Below, piece by piece: positions 11,978-23,510 of a stretch of DNA of 64,000 bases. How positions within the stretch are numbered: the first letter of the stretch is position 1; each line of letters starts with the position of its first letter. This DNA is from Gymnogyps californianus. Lineage: Eukaryota; Chordata; Aves; Accipitriformes; Cathartidae. The position numbers were made by a program, and so were the translations under genes. Location: contig NC_059477.1 in NCBI RefSeq assembly GCF_018139145.2, positions 42,221,502-42,285,501 on the forward strand, in the 5' to 3' direction. The notes beneath the pieces were generated by a model that did not search any database, was not told the origin of the DNA, and saw nothing but the letters and a program-made list of their open reading frames with translations.

Positions 11978-12217
11978 GGTATATTTGTAGTGCTCTTCTT
12001 GCACTAGTTTGGTGCATTGGCCTTTTCCTGCATACTAAGATGTCAAATACTATGAAAATTAGTTATTTTCAATGTTAGACCCATGATACTTTGAAGTTAA
12101 GATTATTGTTGCCAAACCATTTCAGCCCCCAAGGGTAGCAAATAAAAAGGACGACAGCAGAAAAGGAAAAACATTCCTCCTTGGAACATAAACCCACCTC
12201 TGCCTTTGCACTTCCAT

Positions 12218-13279
12218 TTTATTTCAGAGATCTTTTCAAATGAGAACTGGAAGGATGAACTGGAAACCAAAGGGGGACTTTACACGCTAAAAAATTTATT
12301 TGCCCTAAACTCTATATGCCTTTTTCCAACTGACCCCTCTCTACATACCCTCCCAGAGCCAGCAGCCTGGCCAGTCACACGCAACAAAATAGGTACCTCA
12401 GACACAGCGTTCACCATCAGACTGTTTCCCCGGCATTGTTACAAAGCAATCTGGTTTAGATAAAGAATCATCTCAATTCTTAACCATAATGTTTTAAAGT
12501 AAGCAAAATCATGAACAAAAATGAGGAAAAATGTAATTGTACAAACAAATATTAAAATCAAACAATAAACCAGGCTATTAACAGAAGCTCAGCAGAATTT
12601 GCATCAGATCCTAGGAGAGTTAACAGCGTTTCGACAGCTAAAAGCAGTATTACTGCTATGGCATTTCTTACAAGGTGCAATTTCTTGAGTAAATCTGTGG
12701 TGGTTTTGCACTCTCCCTTTCCCTTTTCCTATTTTAATTTTATCACTAATTTCATCATGCGGATTTTATGAAATTACAGGATAACTGCTTTCAGGTATTT
12801 GAGTTATGGTGGCACAAAGCAACCTCAGCAGGACTGGAGTTCTGTCAGAGCTACCTTCTGAAGCTATGGCACGTCAAAAAAAGCAGGTCTGTGAAGACGC
12901 TTTTGATTGGGGTTACATATGACTTTTGTAACCAAAATGTATGAAGGAACAGATTTATCCCACTTTGGAGTATGTGACCTATCTAAAATTTGCAAGATAC
13001 AAAATCTGTAAATTTGCAATCTTAGATTCAGTTTCAAGTGCTGGTAAAGGCTTTTTCTATGACTTTCATCAGGAGCCTCTGGAACACCAAGCAGTGAGTT
13101 TTACTGAATTTCTATGCAAAGTCTGTGCCGTTACACAAATCAGACAGACAGGTAGTTCCTCTTTTTCAGGTATAAATTTCAGAAAATTAAAGCACAATGT
13201 CTGCATAACTTCCTATGCCTCTGATGAAGCAAAAACTCAGAACTTCATGAGTTCAATCTGCAATTTCCTATATGACATT
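12218..13279 (-). other. NMI: Probable NMI 3' UTR
   Basis: Sequence downstream of the NMI stop on the minus strand. Minus-strand AATAAA signals are at 12295-12300 and 12218-12223, about 1 kb after the stop. The extent is inferred. Confidence 0.4.
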
Positions 13280-13468
13280 CTAAGTATCCTCCTCAAACCA
13301 AACCCATGTTACTCCTTTTGATACAAATTTGATTTTCTCTATTTCCCCACCACTATTACTAGGCTTTTGAAAATGAATTTCAATCATGTCCTGTATACTT
13401 TCCTCATCGTCTTCCGTCTCTTGAATTCCTTTCAACAGAATGGTCTTCTTAGAAATCCCACAATAGAG
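13280..13468 (-). CDS. NMI: NMI coding exon 9 and stop
   Basis: The acceptor CCTCAATAG opens 63 codons including the stop at 13280-13282. They encode SKKTILLKGI, IEIHFQKPSNSGGEIEKI and a terminal WVWFEEDT. Human NMI ends at the equivalent YFEE. The exon looks like a third repeat cut off where the first two have an intron. Confidence 0.93.
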   Translation of the reverse strand, partial: LYCGISKKTILLKGIQETEDDEESIQDMIEIHFQKPSNSGGEIEKIKFVSKGVTWVWFEEDT

Positions 13469-16400
13469 CTATTGAGGAAAGAAAAACAAACTTGTGTTAC
13501 ACATCAGCTGTTGCATGCACATCTAAAGGAGCTGACAGATACTGGAAGTAAACATATCCTTGATCAGATAGGGCTAGGATCTTTCATTTCATTTTAAGAC
13601 CTTGCACAGTGTGGTATATTTCTGCCACTGAAAATAGCAGGCGTTCTGAACTCTATCATACACTACCGAGTTCAATAGGCAACGCACCTAGCCTCCTCAA
13701 CTGGTGTGTCCTACACTCCTCAATACACACACACACTGGATCTGGGGATCTCTGATGACTCTAGACAGCATCACTCCATAAAAATCCATGCCAATACATG
13801 ACACACACCTGCAAAGAATGCTGTTGTATCTCATAAACGCACACACTCTAGTCAATGCTTTAATTATAAGGGCCTGATTATATACACAATACTGACTTGA
13901 TTACCATCTATTCATACAAAGTAGAAGACAATTTCAGTGAGAATATGATGAGCAAGCAGACTAGTGTTACAGGAAAAGTAGTCATTATTTGGGTTGAATG
14001 AATGAATGAAAAAAATGAATGAGCAAGTGTTTCATAGAACAACAAGGGTCTGCTGAGACTAGGAACAAGGCCTCTCGTTAGGGACGAACGTGGCAGTGCT
14101 TTGTGACTCGGAAAAACGTTGTTGTATCTACTATTAACCTACTTCACTTCACAAACAATTCAGTATCTGCCTCCTGTCTAGCACAGACATTATGGTAAGT
14201 AATGATATAATTTGATCAAGGAAAGACATGCACGCCCTTTTAAAATAAATTACAGCTTTCACACTGCAAAACCTAAGATTATCAGCAGAGCAGCATATTG
14301 CAGACTCACACTTGCTACTCAGTTTCACAAAGTGCATGACACAAAAGCTTCTGCAGTCCTCAGAACTTAAAATTCTGCCCATACCTCATATTTCCCACAT
14401 ATCTGTTCTATTTAGGGGTTAGCCTGGACTAGATTCTTTTACCTGCAACTTTTCCAAGTGTACGGTGGTGTTTGGGGAAACAGAAAGCTTACAGTACCTC
14501 CCATTTACAAAGAAAGGATATTTAGTGCATCTCACAAAGCCGTTAGCTGCTGTAATGGAGAATGAGAAAAAGAGGAGTAAGGGTAATATAATCTAAAATG
14601 CATTTTGTAAGCATATCAAAGAAACAGACTAATCTTTCTTATATGGATTTAGAAACTAATATATGATAGCACACTTCTAGATTCTTCATATGCATTTTGC
14701 AAGAAGTTTACTTGGCATTTCCAAAAAAGCAAAATCATTAAATACCCACAAAAGCTTCTGAAATAAATCTAAAGCAGCTGCTCTAAATGGATGTGGCTCC
14801 ACTGATCTTCATAGAATTTCATACAGTTGGGCAATCTGAATGCCTGTCTAACTTCATTGTCATGAAACAAGAGCTAAAATCAAACACATTTTCCTAATTT
14901 TCTTTTTGCAATATACATGTCTAGCAATGCAAAGAAAAAACAGGTTTTTGACAAAGTTAAGAAAGAAATAAAGCTCACAAACTGTTTATCAGGTCATGTT
15001 TGATCAAAAAGGAGTATGATGAAATACTGCTTTATTTACAGATGTCTGGCTGAACCCACATCTTTTCCTGATCTACTTAACTCTCCGTGGGAAGAATTTG
15101 CTACATTCAGTGGTTAAGTTAACACAGAATGTAATATGGAATGGAATGCAACGCAGAATGGACAATATGGCCTGTACACCTAGCTAACAAAATATTACAT
15201 ACTATACCTCCAGGTCTGAGGAACGTAATAACAGCTGTTCTAGACTGCTTGTCATAGTTCACATTTTCTACTTCTCCTCCACCTCCCTGTTCAGATTTGT
15301 AGAAATTCAGCTCTAATTTGTCTCTCATCCACTCTTCAGGAATGGATAGCTCAGGTAGTTCTGAAACGTTGATCTTCTTTCCAGAAATAGTGACATGGAG
15401 CTAAAAAAATAAATTTTTTGTGCACTTTGTGACTGAAAAAATCCAAAAAAATGAACCTAAAGCTTTTTAAGTACTGCGAGTTTGTATCTTTATAGTTTTG
15501 TATTTCAGTTGATTACCTCGAATTTGATTCCCATTTCAAGTGTAAAAGGCTTCACTCTCACTTCTGCTACTTTGTTGTCCAGGTTCACAGTATGCTTACC
15601 CATTTTTATCAGTCTCTGGGCAACTAAGGAAAATCACAAGTTTTCAGATATGAAAAGCCTTGTTAATCATTCTAAAACCAAAACTATTCCCCAGTCTCTT
15701 AAGCAAAATCTCCTTTTGCATCAGTAAAGGAGAAATAAATAACAGTTAGGCAACTGGATCCCACTATCCATGTCTTCAGGCATGTCTATTTCCATAAAAT
15801 CGCACTGGTTATAGGCAACAGGCAAAATATTATACTATCTTTAGAGTAGTATAGAATAGTAGAATCTTTATGCTGTCAAAAGATGCTCTCACTGTATCAA
15901 ATATTAATACTAGACTTCTCATATTTCATTTAAAATATCCTTGGATGAAAACCACATCACTACCAGGTGCAGAGAACGCTTATTAGCAATGTTAGATTTT
16001 AGCTGAAAGAAATGAATCAGACACTAGCTTTGTATCTGGAATATATTTGCGTAACCGAGTTACCCACCAAGCAGGCCCAGCCAGACTGCCTGCAGGCTCC
16101 TTGCAGGCAGGCACCAGGCTGTCCAAACAGCAAGCATCTCAGCGGGAAGCAGGCAAGTTACAGACTGCACCATCCCTCTGTCGTCTCAAATCTACCCGTC
16201 ATCTGATGCGTACACTTAACCAACATAACTGCTCTCAGAATAAGGTACTGCCCAGAGTACAGAAAACAATCAAATTCTGCTGTCAAAACATTTTCAATCA
16301 TTCTTGACAATACTCTGTGAGGTAGAAACATATTCCTAATTTCAAACACCAGGTATTGTTTGTATTAGCTGAGAGCAGAAATCTGGTAATTCAACAGACA

Positions 16401-19400
16401 TGCAGAGTGCTTGCAAGAATTTTTTTCTACTGATTGGTATCATAATAGTGAAAGGTTCTCTGTGTATTCTTTCTTTGGCCGTTGTTGATTTTTTTTTTCC
16501 AAAACGTTTATGTAAATCTTTTCCCTTTGGCAATGAAATACATCAGAGACATTAATTTTATACTTAAAATATGCATCATACCTTCTTCATCTTCAAAAGT
16601 AAGCAGTGCCTGGTTTTGATTGAGTCTGAATGGGATTTTTGTAGCTACACCAAAAACACAGTGAGTATTCATATCTGGATAATCATCCTTCATGTCTTCC
16701 ATGTGAGTGAACTTCATTTTCATTTCTGCTACCTTTTTTTTAATCTAATATTTTAGAATCAAGATAGTGAAAAAAAATCATTTCTGTAATTTATTGCAGA
16801 ACAGAAAAATGAACGGTAGTCTTTCCTTGAAGTGCTACATATATTTTGGTTTTTTAAAGTTTCACAGACAAGCAGATTGAAGCCATGGCTGGTAAAACAG
16901 GTATAGCTCTTGTAACTAAACTGACTAGTTGTACTTGCCTATTCCTGGCATTTTTGTCAATGAGGTGGGGTTTTTTTTCCCCCTTGATTAACTTTGAACT
17001 TAAACTTGACCTTACACAGTAAAAATTCAGTTGAAGTCCACAGGGATTTCCACCTGCAGAAGTCAAATACTTCTGGTATCTAAAACTTGCAAAATGCAAG
17101 TATCAGAGTCACTTGTGTTGCCATTTATTTTTGCCTAACTGTATCACTGCTCTACAGCAATGGGAAGTCTGCTAATAAACAGCCTTGTATGTTGCCATCT
17201 GAGTAAAATAGATAAGAATATCCAAGTATTTTATAATTAGGATAGATTAAAACTATTCATGAAAACGTTGGTTAGGAAAGGCTGCTTTGATAGACTTGAG
17301 GGAGTTTCAGATAACTCTTTTTTCCCCTTTACGTAACTATTTAAAAGTAAAACCTGTGCAGAAGAAAAATACTGTTTGTGTCAAGATAAAATAACCAGAG
17401 TAATTAAAGCATTCCTGCCACCTATCTTCAAAACTAGCATCTTATCTATGAGCCTGCTTTCTTTCCATTCCCTCTACTGCCAACCAAAAGAGAGACACTC
17501 TTCCTACAGATAATTCAGACACTGGGTGTAGGCGCCTGTTCACACTGAATCTCCTTCTAGAGCAGCCTTGCCCTCTCCAATGACTGCATAGGACATTTAG
17601 GAGGCTGGACTTAATCGACATCTCCTGAACTTAGAAATGTAATTTAGAAAGCTAAAAGTAATATTGTAATATTGTTAACATTAAACAAGGTAACACTTCG
17701 ATAGAGTTTCAATCTCTGTATAAACAAAAAATGATCAGTTTTCATTTTACTGTAAATTCCCCACAATATTTGGTTTTGTTCCAATTTGGAATGAAAACAG
17801 GTTTTTAAAAGCTGAATTTCCACACGAGAAGTTCCAATTTCTGAACATCTCAGAATCTGCAGCAGTTTCACCAAAAGACACTTTGGATCTTGAGTTTAAA
17901 TCTATTTAGTATCACTAATATTTATCTGGCTGCAAATTGAGTTATTTCTGATTCGGAGTAACATGAGAGAGCCTATAATCAAGTCAAGCTCAATATAAGC
18001 TAAAATAAATGCTACGTATGCCATAAAATGGACTTGTTCCCTTTCTTCCACCCTCTTGCGCAACAAATATAAAGCGAGAGTACTTGAAAATTACTAATAC
18101 TATGTGTACTTTTTATTCCAGTCTCTTCCATTTAATAATTTTCTGCTCATCTTCATTCCTCTCATGTTTTCAATATCTCACATATTTGTATTTGTTTCCA
18201 TAACCTCAGCCTGCTTCACATTATCTTGCCAGGTAAAATAAGAAAATAAAACTTCAAGCTATATTTCATATTGAAATCAGCAGAGGTTCAAACGCTGAAC
18301 AACTGGTCTCAACAGTCTAGAATTGACAAAATAAAAATGTGCCCTTCCGAGAGACAAATTGCAAAATATTTCAAACTTTACCTGACCAGCCCGCAGAACC
18401 ACTGAACTACATTCTGCAAGGTCTTCTTTGAGCTTTTCAATCTCTCTCTTCAGCTCAGCGTTTTCTTCATTTAGTACACGGAGCTCTGTCTACAGCCCAA
18501 AAAGTATTAAATGCAAAATTAAACACATAGAAGACAAAAATGTATTTCAGTAAAATCTCTAGACATTAGAAATTGTTTCAACTTTTAATTATTCTACATG
18601 ACAGCCATGCACGATACATTTTTTGCATAGCTTTAACTATCTGCAAGGTAAATTTACTCACCGAGGAGCCGTTTCAGTCAAAGTAAATTACAGTAAGAGG
18701 GTTTTTGAAAAGAGGTATTAGTGTTTCCAAGCACATACAGCGTACCATAAATTGCACAGCGCTTTCCATAGTTATGTCATTTCTTTATACATGCAAGGTC
18801 AGAGCCTATGTCAACACACGAACATTTTACTTTTTGTACCACGTGTGATCTTAGTAACTGTTATTCCCTTTTCTGAAAAGTTTACCAGGTGAGGACAGTT
18901 TCTGACACACTGCTACTCTTCCCTCTTTACACTTCTTCAGCAAGGAAGAGGGAACACCTCTTCTACCTCCTATCTGCAACATACTTCCTCCACACCAATG
19001 AATCCTAAATGGGCATAAAGCCCATGTAACTAAATCCAGTGTTCCCTGGACAGGGAACACGACAGAATGAGACAGAAACACAGCAGATGTAGTCAGCTCC
19101 AGCCATCCACAATTAGAAGATGGCTCCTTTAAAGTCATTAACGACTTGAGACATTTAGACCAGTTCCCATCAGCTGAAGATAATGTAAAACAAAAGCAAG
19201 ATGATGATAATGACCTCTTCTGGGTATGAAATCCAAACAGTTACGATTGCAGAACCAAAACCAACTTTCAGAAAATCTCACGCCAACCTGAATGGACTTA
19301 ACCTGTTAATTATATTTTAATAGCTTGTAATATTAAAGCCGTAATTTCTCATCAGTGATTTACAGGCCAAACCAAACTTCACTGAAACCGTCTCCTTGAC

Positions 19401-22082
19401 AGCCTACGGAAACTTACCCTATTACTGTACCAACGACTGAACATGGCACATTGAGGTAATGAACCAATCAGTTCTAGAAAGAAGAGCCCTCTTCAAACAG
19501 GTTCTGGCTCTTACCCAGCTCATTGTCACTTAAGAAATGCGAATCCCTTGGGTGCTGTAACGTCTTATAAGATGGGCTGGGAATTCACAAAGCAGTGGAA
19601 TCAACCCATTCAATTTTATCTGCATCACACAAAACTGAAACTCATCTGTTAGTGGAGAACCTTGGAAGACTGGTTTTGTCAGTCTTCATCTTCTACACAA
19701 AATAGGTCTCAGTTTTGCCTTCACTCTTCCAACATTGCCGTAAGTCTTATTTTATTGCACTGGTTCTTAATCTGCCACTGAAAAACTATGTGTAGACCAT
19801 TCTAGTCATACAGTCTGCAAACCAGTAAAGCTGTTTAAACTGAAAAGGAAATATTACTCTTATTTTCTCTAATCAACACCTCCTTCACAACTCCTCAAAT
19901 ACTAACAGCTATGAGTAAGCCTTCTCCATACCTCATGGATGTCCCTAGACATAATAATGTCCTTATGCTGCTTCTCTTGCATGTCCTTTAGCTTTATCAG
20001 CTCCTCCTCTGCTTTAACATACTCGTCATCAGCACGTAATTTACAGAGAAAAACGTCAGCTTTTGCTTTTTCAGCTTTTTCAACTCTTTCCTGGATAGTA
20101 AAAAGAAAAATATTTTTAAATTTTTTTTCTTCCATGGGAAAAAACAAAACCTTAAGTAAGCCCTTTATTTATTTTTAATACTTTGGATAAATATTTTTCT
20201 TAGACTTACAAGTGTAGTAGCTACCACGGAGATCAACACGCGCATGTACCATTGAAGAATAGAGAACAAGTTAGACAAATATGTTATAATTGGGGGAGAG
20301 TAGATTTGGTTTTAGAAGGATGGACTAAAGGTCTTCCAAGTATCTTTCAGCTAATTTCCATGATTCTATGTGCTTTATAGAACTTGCCTTCCATTTCTTC
20401 AGTTCTTCTTTAAGTGTTTCCATCTCATCTTTTGATGTGCCACAAGGGTCAGGGCCTATCATATTCTGGAGAGAAAAGAAGAGGCACACACAGGTTTTCC
20501 CCTCCATAACTGAGACACACCAAACAATTCAAATGAGTCTTCAAAATAAAAAAAATAAACCCTCTGCAGCTGGATGAGTATTTTGCCATGGTAGTTTTCA
20601 AAGTATGTCCATTAATGAAAGTCCAATGTATTTTGCCTGTGTGCCCATTTGCTGTTTTTCTCCAATTATGCAGGCAAGATATGTGGAGAGTCAAACATTT
20701 TGAGAGACCGATTATATTTCGTAGTTAAATCTTCCTAGAATCTGCATGCCAGAGGATAGCATATACCACACAATTTTTTAAAAATGCATTCAGACACTTA
20801 GGCCAAATCACTGAACTATTTTAACGGCTGTACAGGACAAAAATCTCAGAAAATGGATCCTGGTCAGTAACCATTATTTGCTAACTATCCAAGTGAAAAT
20901 ATTCACAGGCTAATATTTTGATAAATAATAAAAGCAAGTTGTGTCTATGTTCTTCCACAGGGAACTAAGCCCCTCAAACCCACAGGTTTATCTATATGCT
21001 TTCTCAGCAGTTCCTCTAAGAGAATGTATAAAGAATATACAGGCCTAATGAGAAAAAAATTTCAAAATGGGATGCTTCCAAGCTCAGGGAGACTGGACAA
21101 TAAGAGGTAACATCAAGCAGGAGGAAGGTGATAAAAGAAGCATTTCAGAATTTAAGTACTTCAGGGCAGAAGTTCACAAGCACGGGACAACGATGACTGG
21201 ATAAAGCCCAAGAAGAGAGAAAATCTTCTCTGCTCTGTTTTGTTTCCATGGCTGCAATATACTGCAGAAAAGAAAAAAAAATCCAAAGAGACCTGCTGAA
21301 ACAATCCCTCCCTTTTACTTAAGATTACATAAAACTTGAATGTGAACCATGAAATTTCGGCATGGAAAAGGTCTAAATTAGATAATCTTCTCAATTCTCT
21401 TGGTAATGCTGGGTATTTCCTAAAAACAATAAAATATAGAATAATTTTTTCCACTACTTTGTCCAGTTTCAAATGCCTATTAAGCAACAGGGAAATCCCC
21501 ATCTGCGTATAACTCAAAACTGGAAAAAAACTCCTTCGCTTAAGGGACTGAGTGTAGGAAAGTAGAAGGATGCACGTGCCACAGCTGGAAGCTGATAAGA
21601 AAGGATGCCTGTTTTCTACTGAAAAATGATCTGAGACAACAGTTCTCAAAGTGAAGGAAGCAAAACAATAACAAGGAAAACACAGGAAATCCCAGGGAAA
21701 GTCCCATCCAAACTACTTGCCGCACTGCAGGAACTGAATCAAGGGAGGCACCAGGAAAACAGGAAATTCCCCTAAGAAACCTCCACAGAGACAGATGAGC
21801 AAGCGAGGCAGGACAGGAAAATTCTAACAGAATCTGTAATGCAGACACTTTGGAATGGGACTCTCCCTATGGAAACAGGAGGCGGGAATGAGGAATGTCC
21901 AAAGTATTAAAGGATGAAAGAAGGTGAGACAAGTTTCAGAAGCACTGTCCTAGCAGTCCTAGCACAAACCTTCATGCAGAGATACTATTGCCAAATACAG
22001 ATTTTTTTTTCCAGGCAGCACATCGGGAAATACTTACAAAACCATTATCTTTTAAAGATAGCGGGGGACTTGTAAAATCCAT
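13280..22082 (-). CDS. NMI: NMI, N-myc and STAT interactor (complete, nine coding exons)
   Basis: The coding parts on the minus strand are 22082-22038, 20465-20388, 20090-19932, 18489-18382, 16732-16582, 15623-15517, 15400-15208, 14549-14443 and 13468-13280. They join in frame to 378 residues. NMI is an interferon-inducible cytoplasmic protein that partners with STATs, Myc-family proteins and IFP35, and also acts as an extracellular danger signal in mammals. Residues about 25-130 are heptad-rich, charged coiled coil. Residues about 131-378 hold the NMI/IFP35 repeat region, with matches such as MRDKLEL, GGGEVENVNYD, AVITF and IHFQ. The predicted protein is about 70 residues longer than the 307-residue human protein, mainly in the coiled coil. 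Two splice sites are unusual: a GC donor at exon 2 and an adenine-rich acceptor before exon 5. A CpG-island promoter with an ISRE-like site lies upstream. Confidence 0.92.
14443..14549 (-). CDS. NMI: NMI coding exon 8 (second repeat, 3' part)
   Basis: A 107-bp exon from TCCATTACAG to TTGCAG|GTAAAA, phase 1 to 0. It encodes AANGFVRCTKYPFFVNGRYC and continues through LSVSPNTTVHLEKLQ, aligning with human KEYPLYIN...VTVSPYTEIHLKKYQ. Confidence 0.93.
15208..15400 (-). CDS. NMI: NMI coding exon 7 (second repeat, 5' part)
   Basis: A 193-bp exon from TTTTTTTAG to CCTGGAG|GTATAG, phase 0 to 1. It encodes KKINVSELP, MRDKLELNFYKSEQGGGGEV and AVITFLRPG, the best-conserved NMI segment in the window. Confidence 0.97.
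15517..15623 (-). CDS. NMI: NMI coding exon 6 (first repeat, 3' part)
   Basis: A 107-bp exon from TTTTCCTTAG to TTCGAG|GTAATC, phase 1 to 0. It encodes VAQRLIKMGKHTVNLDNKVA and continues to GIKFE, aligning with human VAQNVV...GVRFQ. Confidence 0.93.
16582..16732 (-). CDS. NMI: NMI coding exon 5 (first repeat, 5' part)
   Basis: Encodes VAEMKMKFTHMEDMKDDYPD and onward to QALLTFEDEE, ending at GAAGAAG|GTATGA in phase 1. The human counterpart reads TKMKF...QALITFEKEE. The 3' boundary is firm. The 5' boundary rests on an acceptor preceded by eight adenines; an alternative uses the TAG or CAG three to seven bases further in with a GTCAGG donor in exon 4. Confidence 0.85.
18382..18489 (-). CDS. NMI: NMI coding exon 4 (coiled coil)
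   Basis: A 108-bp exon from GGCTGTAG to GGTCAG|GTAAAG, phase 0 to 0. It encodes TELRVLNEENAELKREIEKL and following residues, resembling the human segment ending in the KKEIQKLETEL coiled coil. Confidence 0.88.
19932..20090 (-). CDS. NMI: NMI coding exon 3 (coiled coil)
   Basis: A 159-bp exon from ACTATCCAG to CATGAG|GTATGG, phase 0 to 0. It encodes 53 residues starting ERVEKAEKAKADVFLCKLRA. High Glu/Lys content and heptad spacing indicate coiled coil. It accounts for most of the extra length relative to human NMI. Confidence 0.82.
20388..20465 (-). CDS. NMI: NMI coding exon 2 (start of coiled coil)
   Basis: A 78-bp exon after TCTCTCCAG. It encodes NMIGPDPCGTSKDEMETLKE and then ELKKWK. It ends AAG|GCAAGT, the consensus for a GC-AG intron, and keeps phase 0 with the next exon. 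No good GT donor lies nearby. Confidence 0.78.
22038..22082 (-). CDS. NMI: NMI coding exon 1 (start)
   Basis: The exon opens after CCCTCAG at 22088, with six non-coding bases and then ATG. It encodes MDFTSPPLSLKDNGF and ends at TTTT|GTAAGT in phase 0. The short 5' UTR piece implies an upstream non-coding exon in the CpG island. The start is chosen because it is in frame and followed by a consensus donor; a second in-frame Met lies near the start of the next exon. Confidence 0.7.
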
Positions 22083-23030
22083 TGAAACCTGAGGGAACAG
22101 GAAAAAAAAATTACAACATTGTGTGTATTGGCTTTTTTTTTGCAGCAGAAAGGAATACCAGAAGCTGTGTTGAGCTAAAAGAATTTTTAAAGGTAAATGT
22201 TGTACCATTTTATAGGCAAAAGTGATATATATTGGATATCTGAAGCCTCCTTCCTTACTAAGCATAAAAGCCAGAGACATATGTGAGGAATTCTGCATCA
22301 CACAACTTACTTTTTCTGTCCTGAAACTCACGTGCTTACCTTTACGCTACTTTTGTACTGTTACATGCATGCTTAACATCCTGTATGCTCTGTGCTTAAG
22401 AGATATAACCCTTAAACCTGCTTAACACCAATGAAAACACTTCCTTTATGCAGCAGATAATGTAAAATGTGGAATCTGTGGCCACAACATTTTGTGGAGG
22501 CAGATAAAAAGGAATTTAGAAAAGTTCGTGGGCCACCGATCGCGAAACAGATGCTAAGGTGCACAGGTTCCCAAGCAAATCTAGCCTGTGGATGCCAGGT
22601 CAGCACAAGGGCTTCACCCCACGGGTTAGACACTCTCTAAGCTGTGTCGTCTAACAACTGTCAAGACCCGAGCAGCAGGCAGCCCAGCACCCTGACCCGG
22701 CTGGACATTTCTGATGCTCTCACCTGGAAATTCTGAGCTTGGTTTTTACCCGACACCACCGTACTTGTTGCATTCAATGACGACGCTTGAAATTGAGGCC
22801 GTCTTTGGTTAATGATCCAGGAATCGCTTTCTGGTTTGCATTAAGTAACCAAAATTTACCGACTTACATACCGACTCCTGATTTAGGAAAGTGAAAGTAG
22901 CGTAACTCAAAAACATCTTCACTTGGCTTCCCCACAGGATAGCCCAGCCGGCAGCTAAGAGGCCTGTCTCTTCTGTGCCGCCATGCTTTCTCTTGTAATC
23001 CGGGGGACCAAAAACGCGGCTCAGGGCTGT

Positions 23031-23120
23031 GCTGGAAGCTCCAGCAGCCCAACCACCCGTGCTGGAAGCTCCAGCAGCCCAACCGCCCGCGCTCGAAGCT
23101 CCAGCAGCCCAACCGCCCGC
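23031..23120. repeat. 30-bp minisatellite, 3 copies
   Basis: Three head-to-tail 30-bp units (23031-23060, 23061-23090, 23091-23120) each start GCTGGAAGCTCCAGCAGCCC, with one change in the third. A partial fourth unit begins at 23121. They lie within the NMI CpG island, probably in intron 1. Confidence 0.93.
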
Positions 23121-23347
23121 GCCAGCCCCTCACCTCCCTGGATGAGACCAGGGAGGGCATCTCAGCCAGCCTCTCCAGTGCAGGGAGGCCGCTCCCCCCC
23201 GGGGCGGCGGGGAAGGCCGCACCAGCCCCGAACGCCACAGACAGCCCGAGGCTCGCTGCCCCTCGAGGGCCAGCACCGACAGACACCCGGCGGGAGACAG
23301 GCGGCCTCCCCGGGCTGAGGACGCAAGCTGGGGCTCACACAACTTAC

Positions 23348-23480
23348 AGCAGCCGCGGTTCCCCGCGGAGGCAACCGGCCGCGCTGCGACGCGCACTCCC
23401 CTCACGGCGACAGGTCCTGCGCAGCGCCGCGGCCCTCGGCGCGGAGCCGGGCTCTCCACAAGCCCTCCGGTCTCCACCGA
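23348..23480 (-). other. NMI: Candidate NMI 5' non-coding exon
   Basis: A consensus minus-strand donor GCT|GTAAGT lies at 23347-23342 within the CpG island, just downstream of the ISRE-like site. A second donor, CCCC|GTAAGT, ends at 23600 and could serve a different first exon. Either could splice to the acceptor at 22089. The transcription start is unknown. Confidence 0.35.
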
Positions 23481-23510
23481 GACACCTCCCCGCCGCGACC
23501 GGGGCCGCCC

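Noticed and set aside
11264..12004. Open frames of up to 176 codons near 11.3-12.0 kb
   Set aside because: They lie wholly inside the solo LTR and its internal tandem repeat; no retroviral protein motif is present.
12941..13321. A 126-codon plus-strand open frame opposite the NMI last exon
   Set aside because: It lies antisense to the NMI 3' end and has no family resemblance; the minus-strand exon explains the region.
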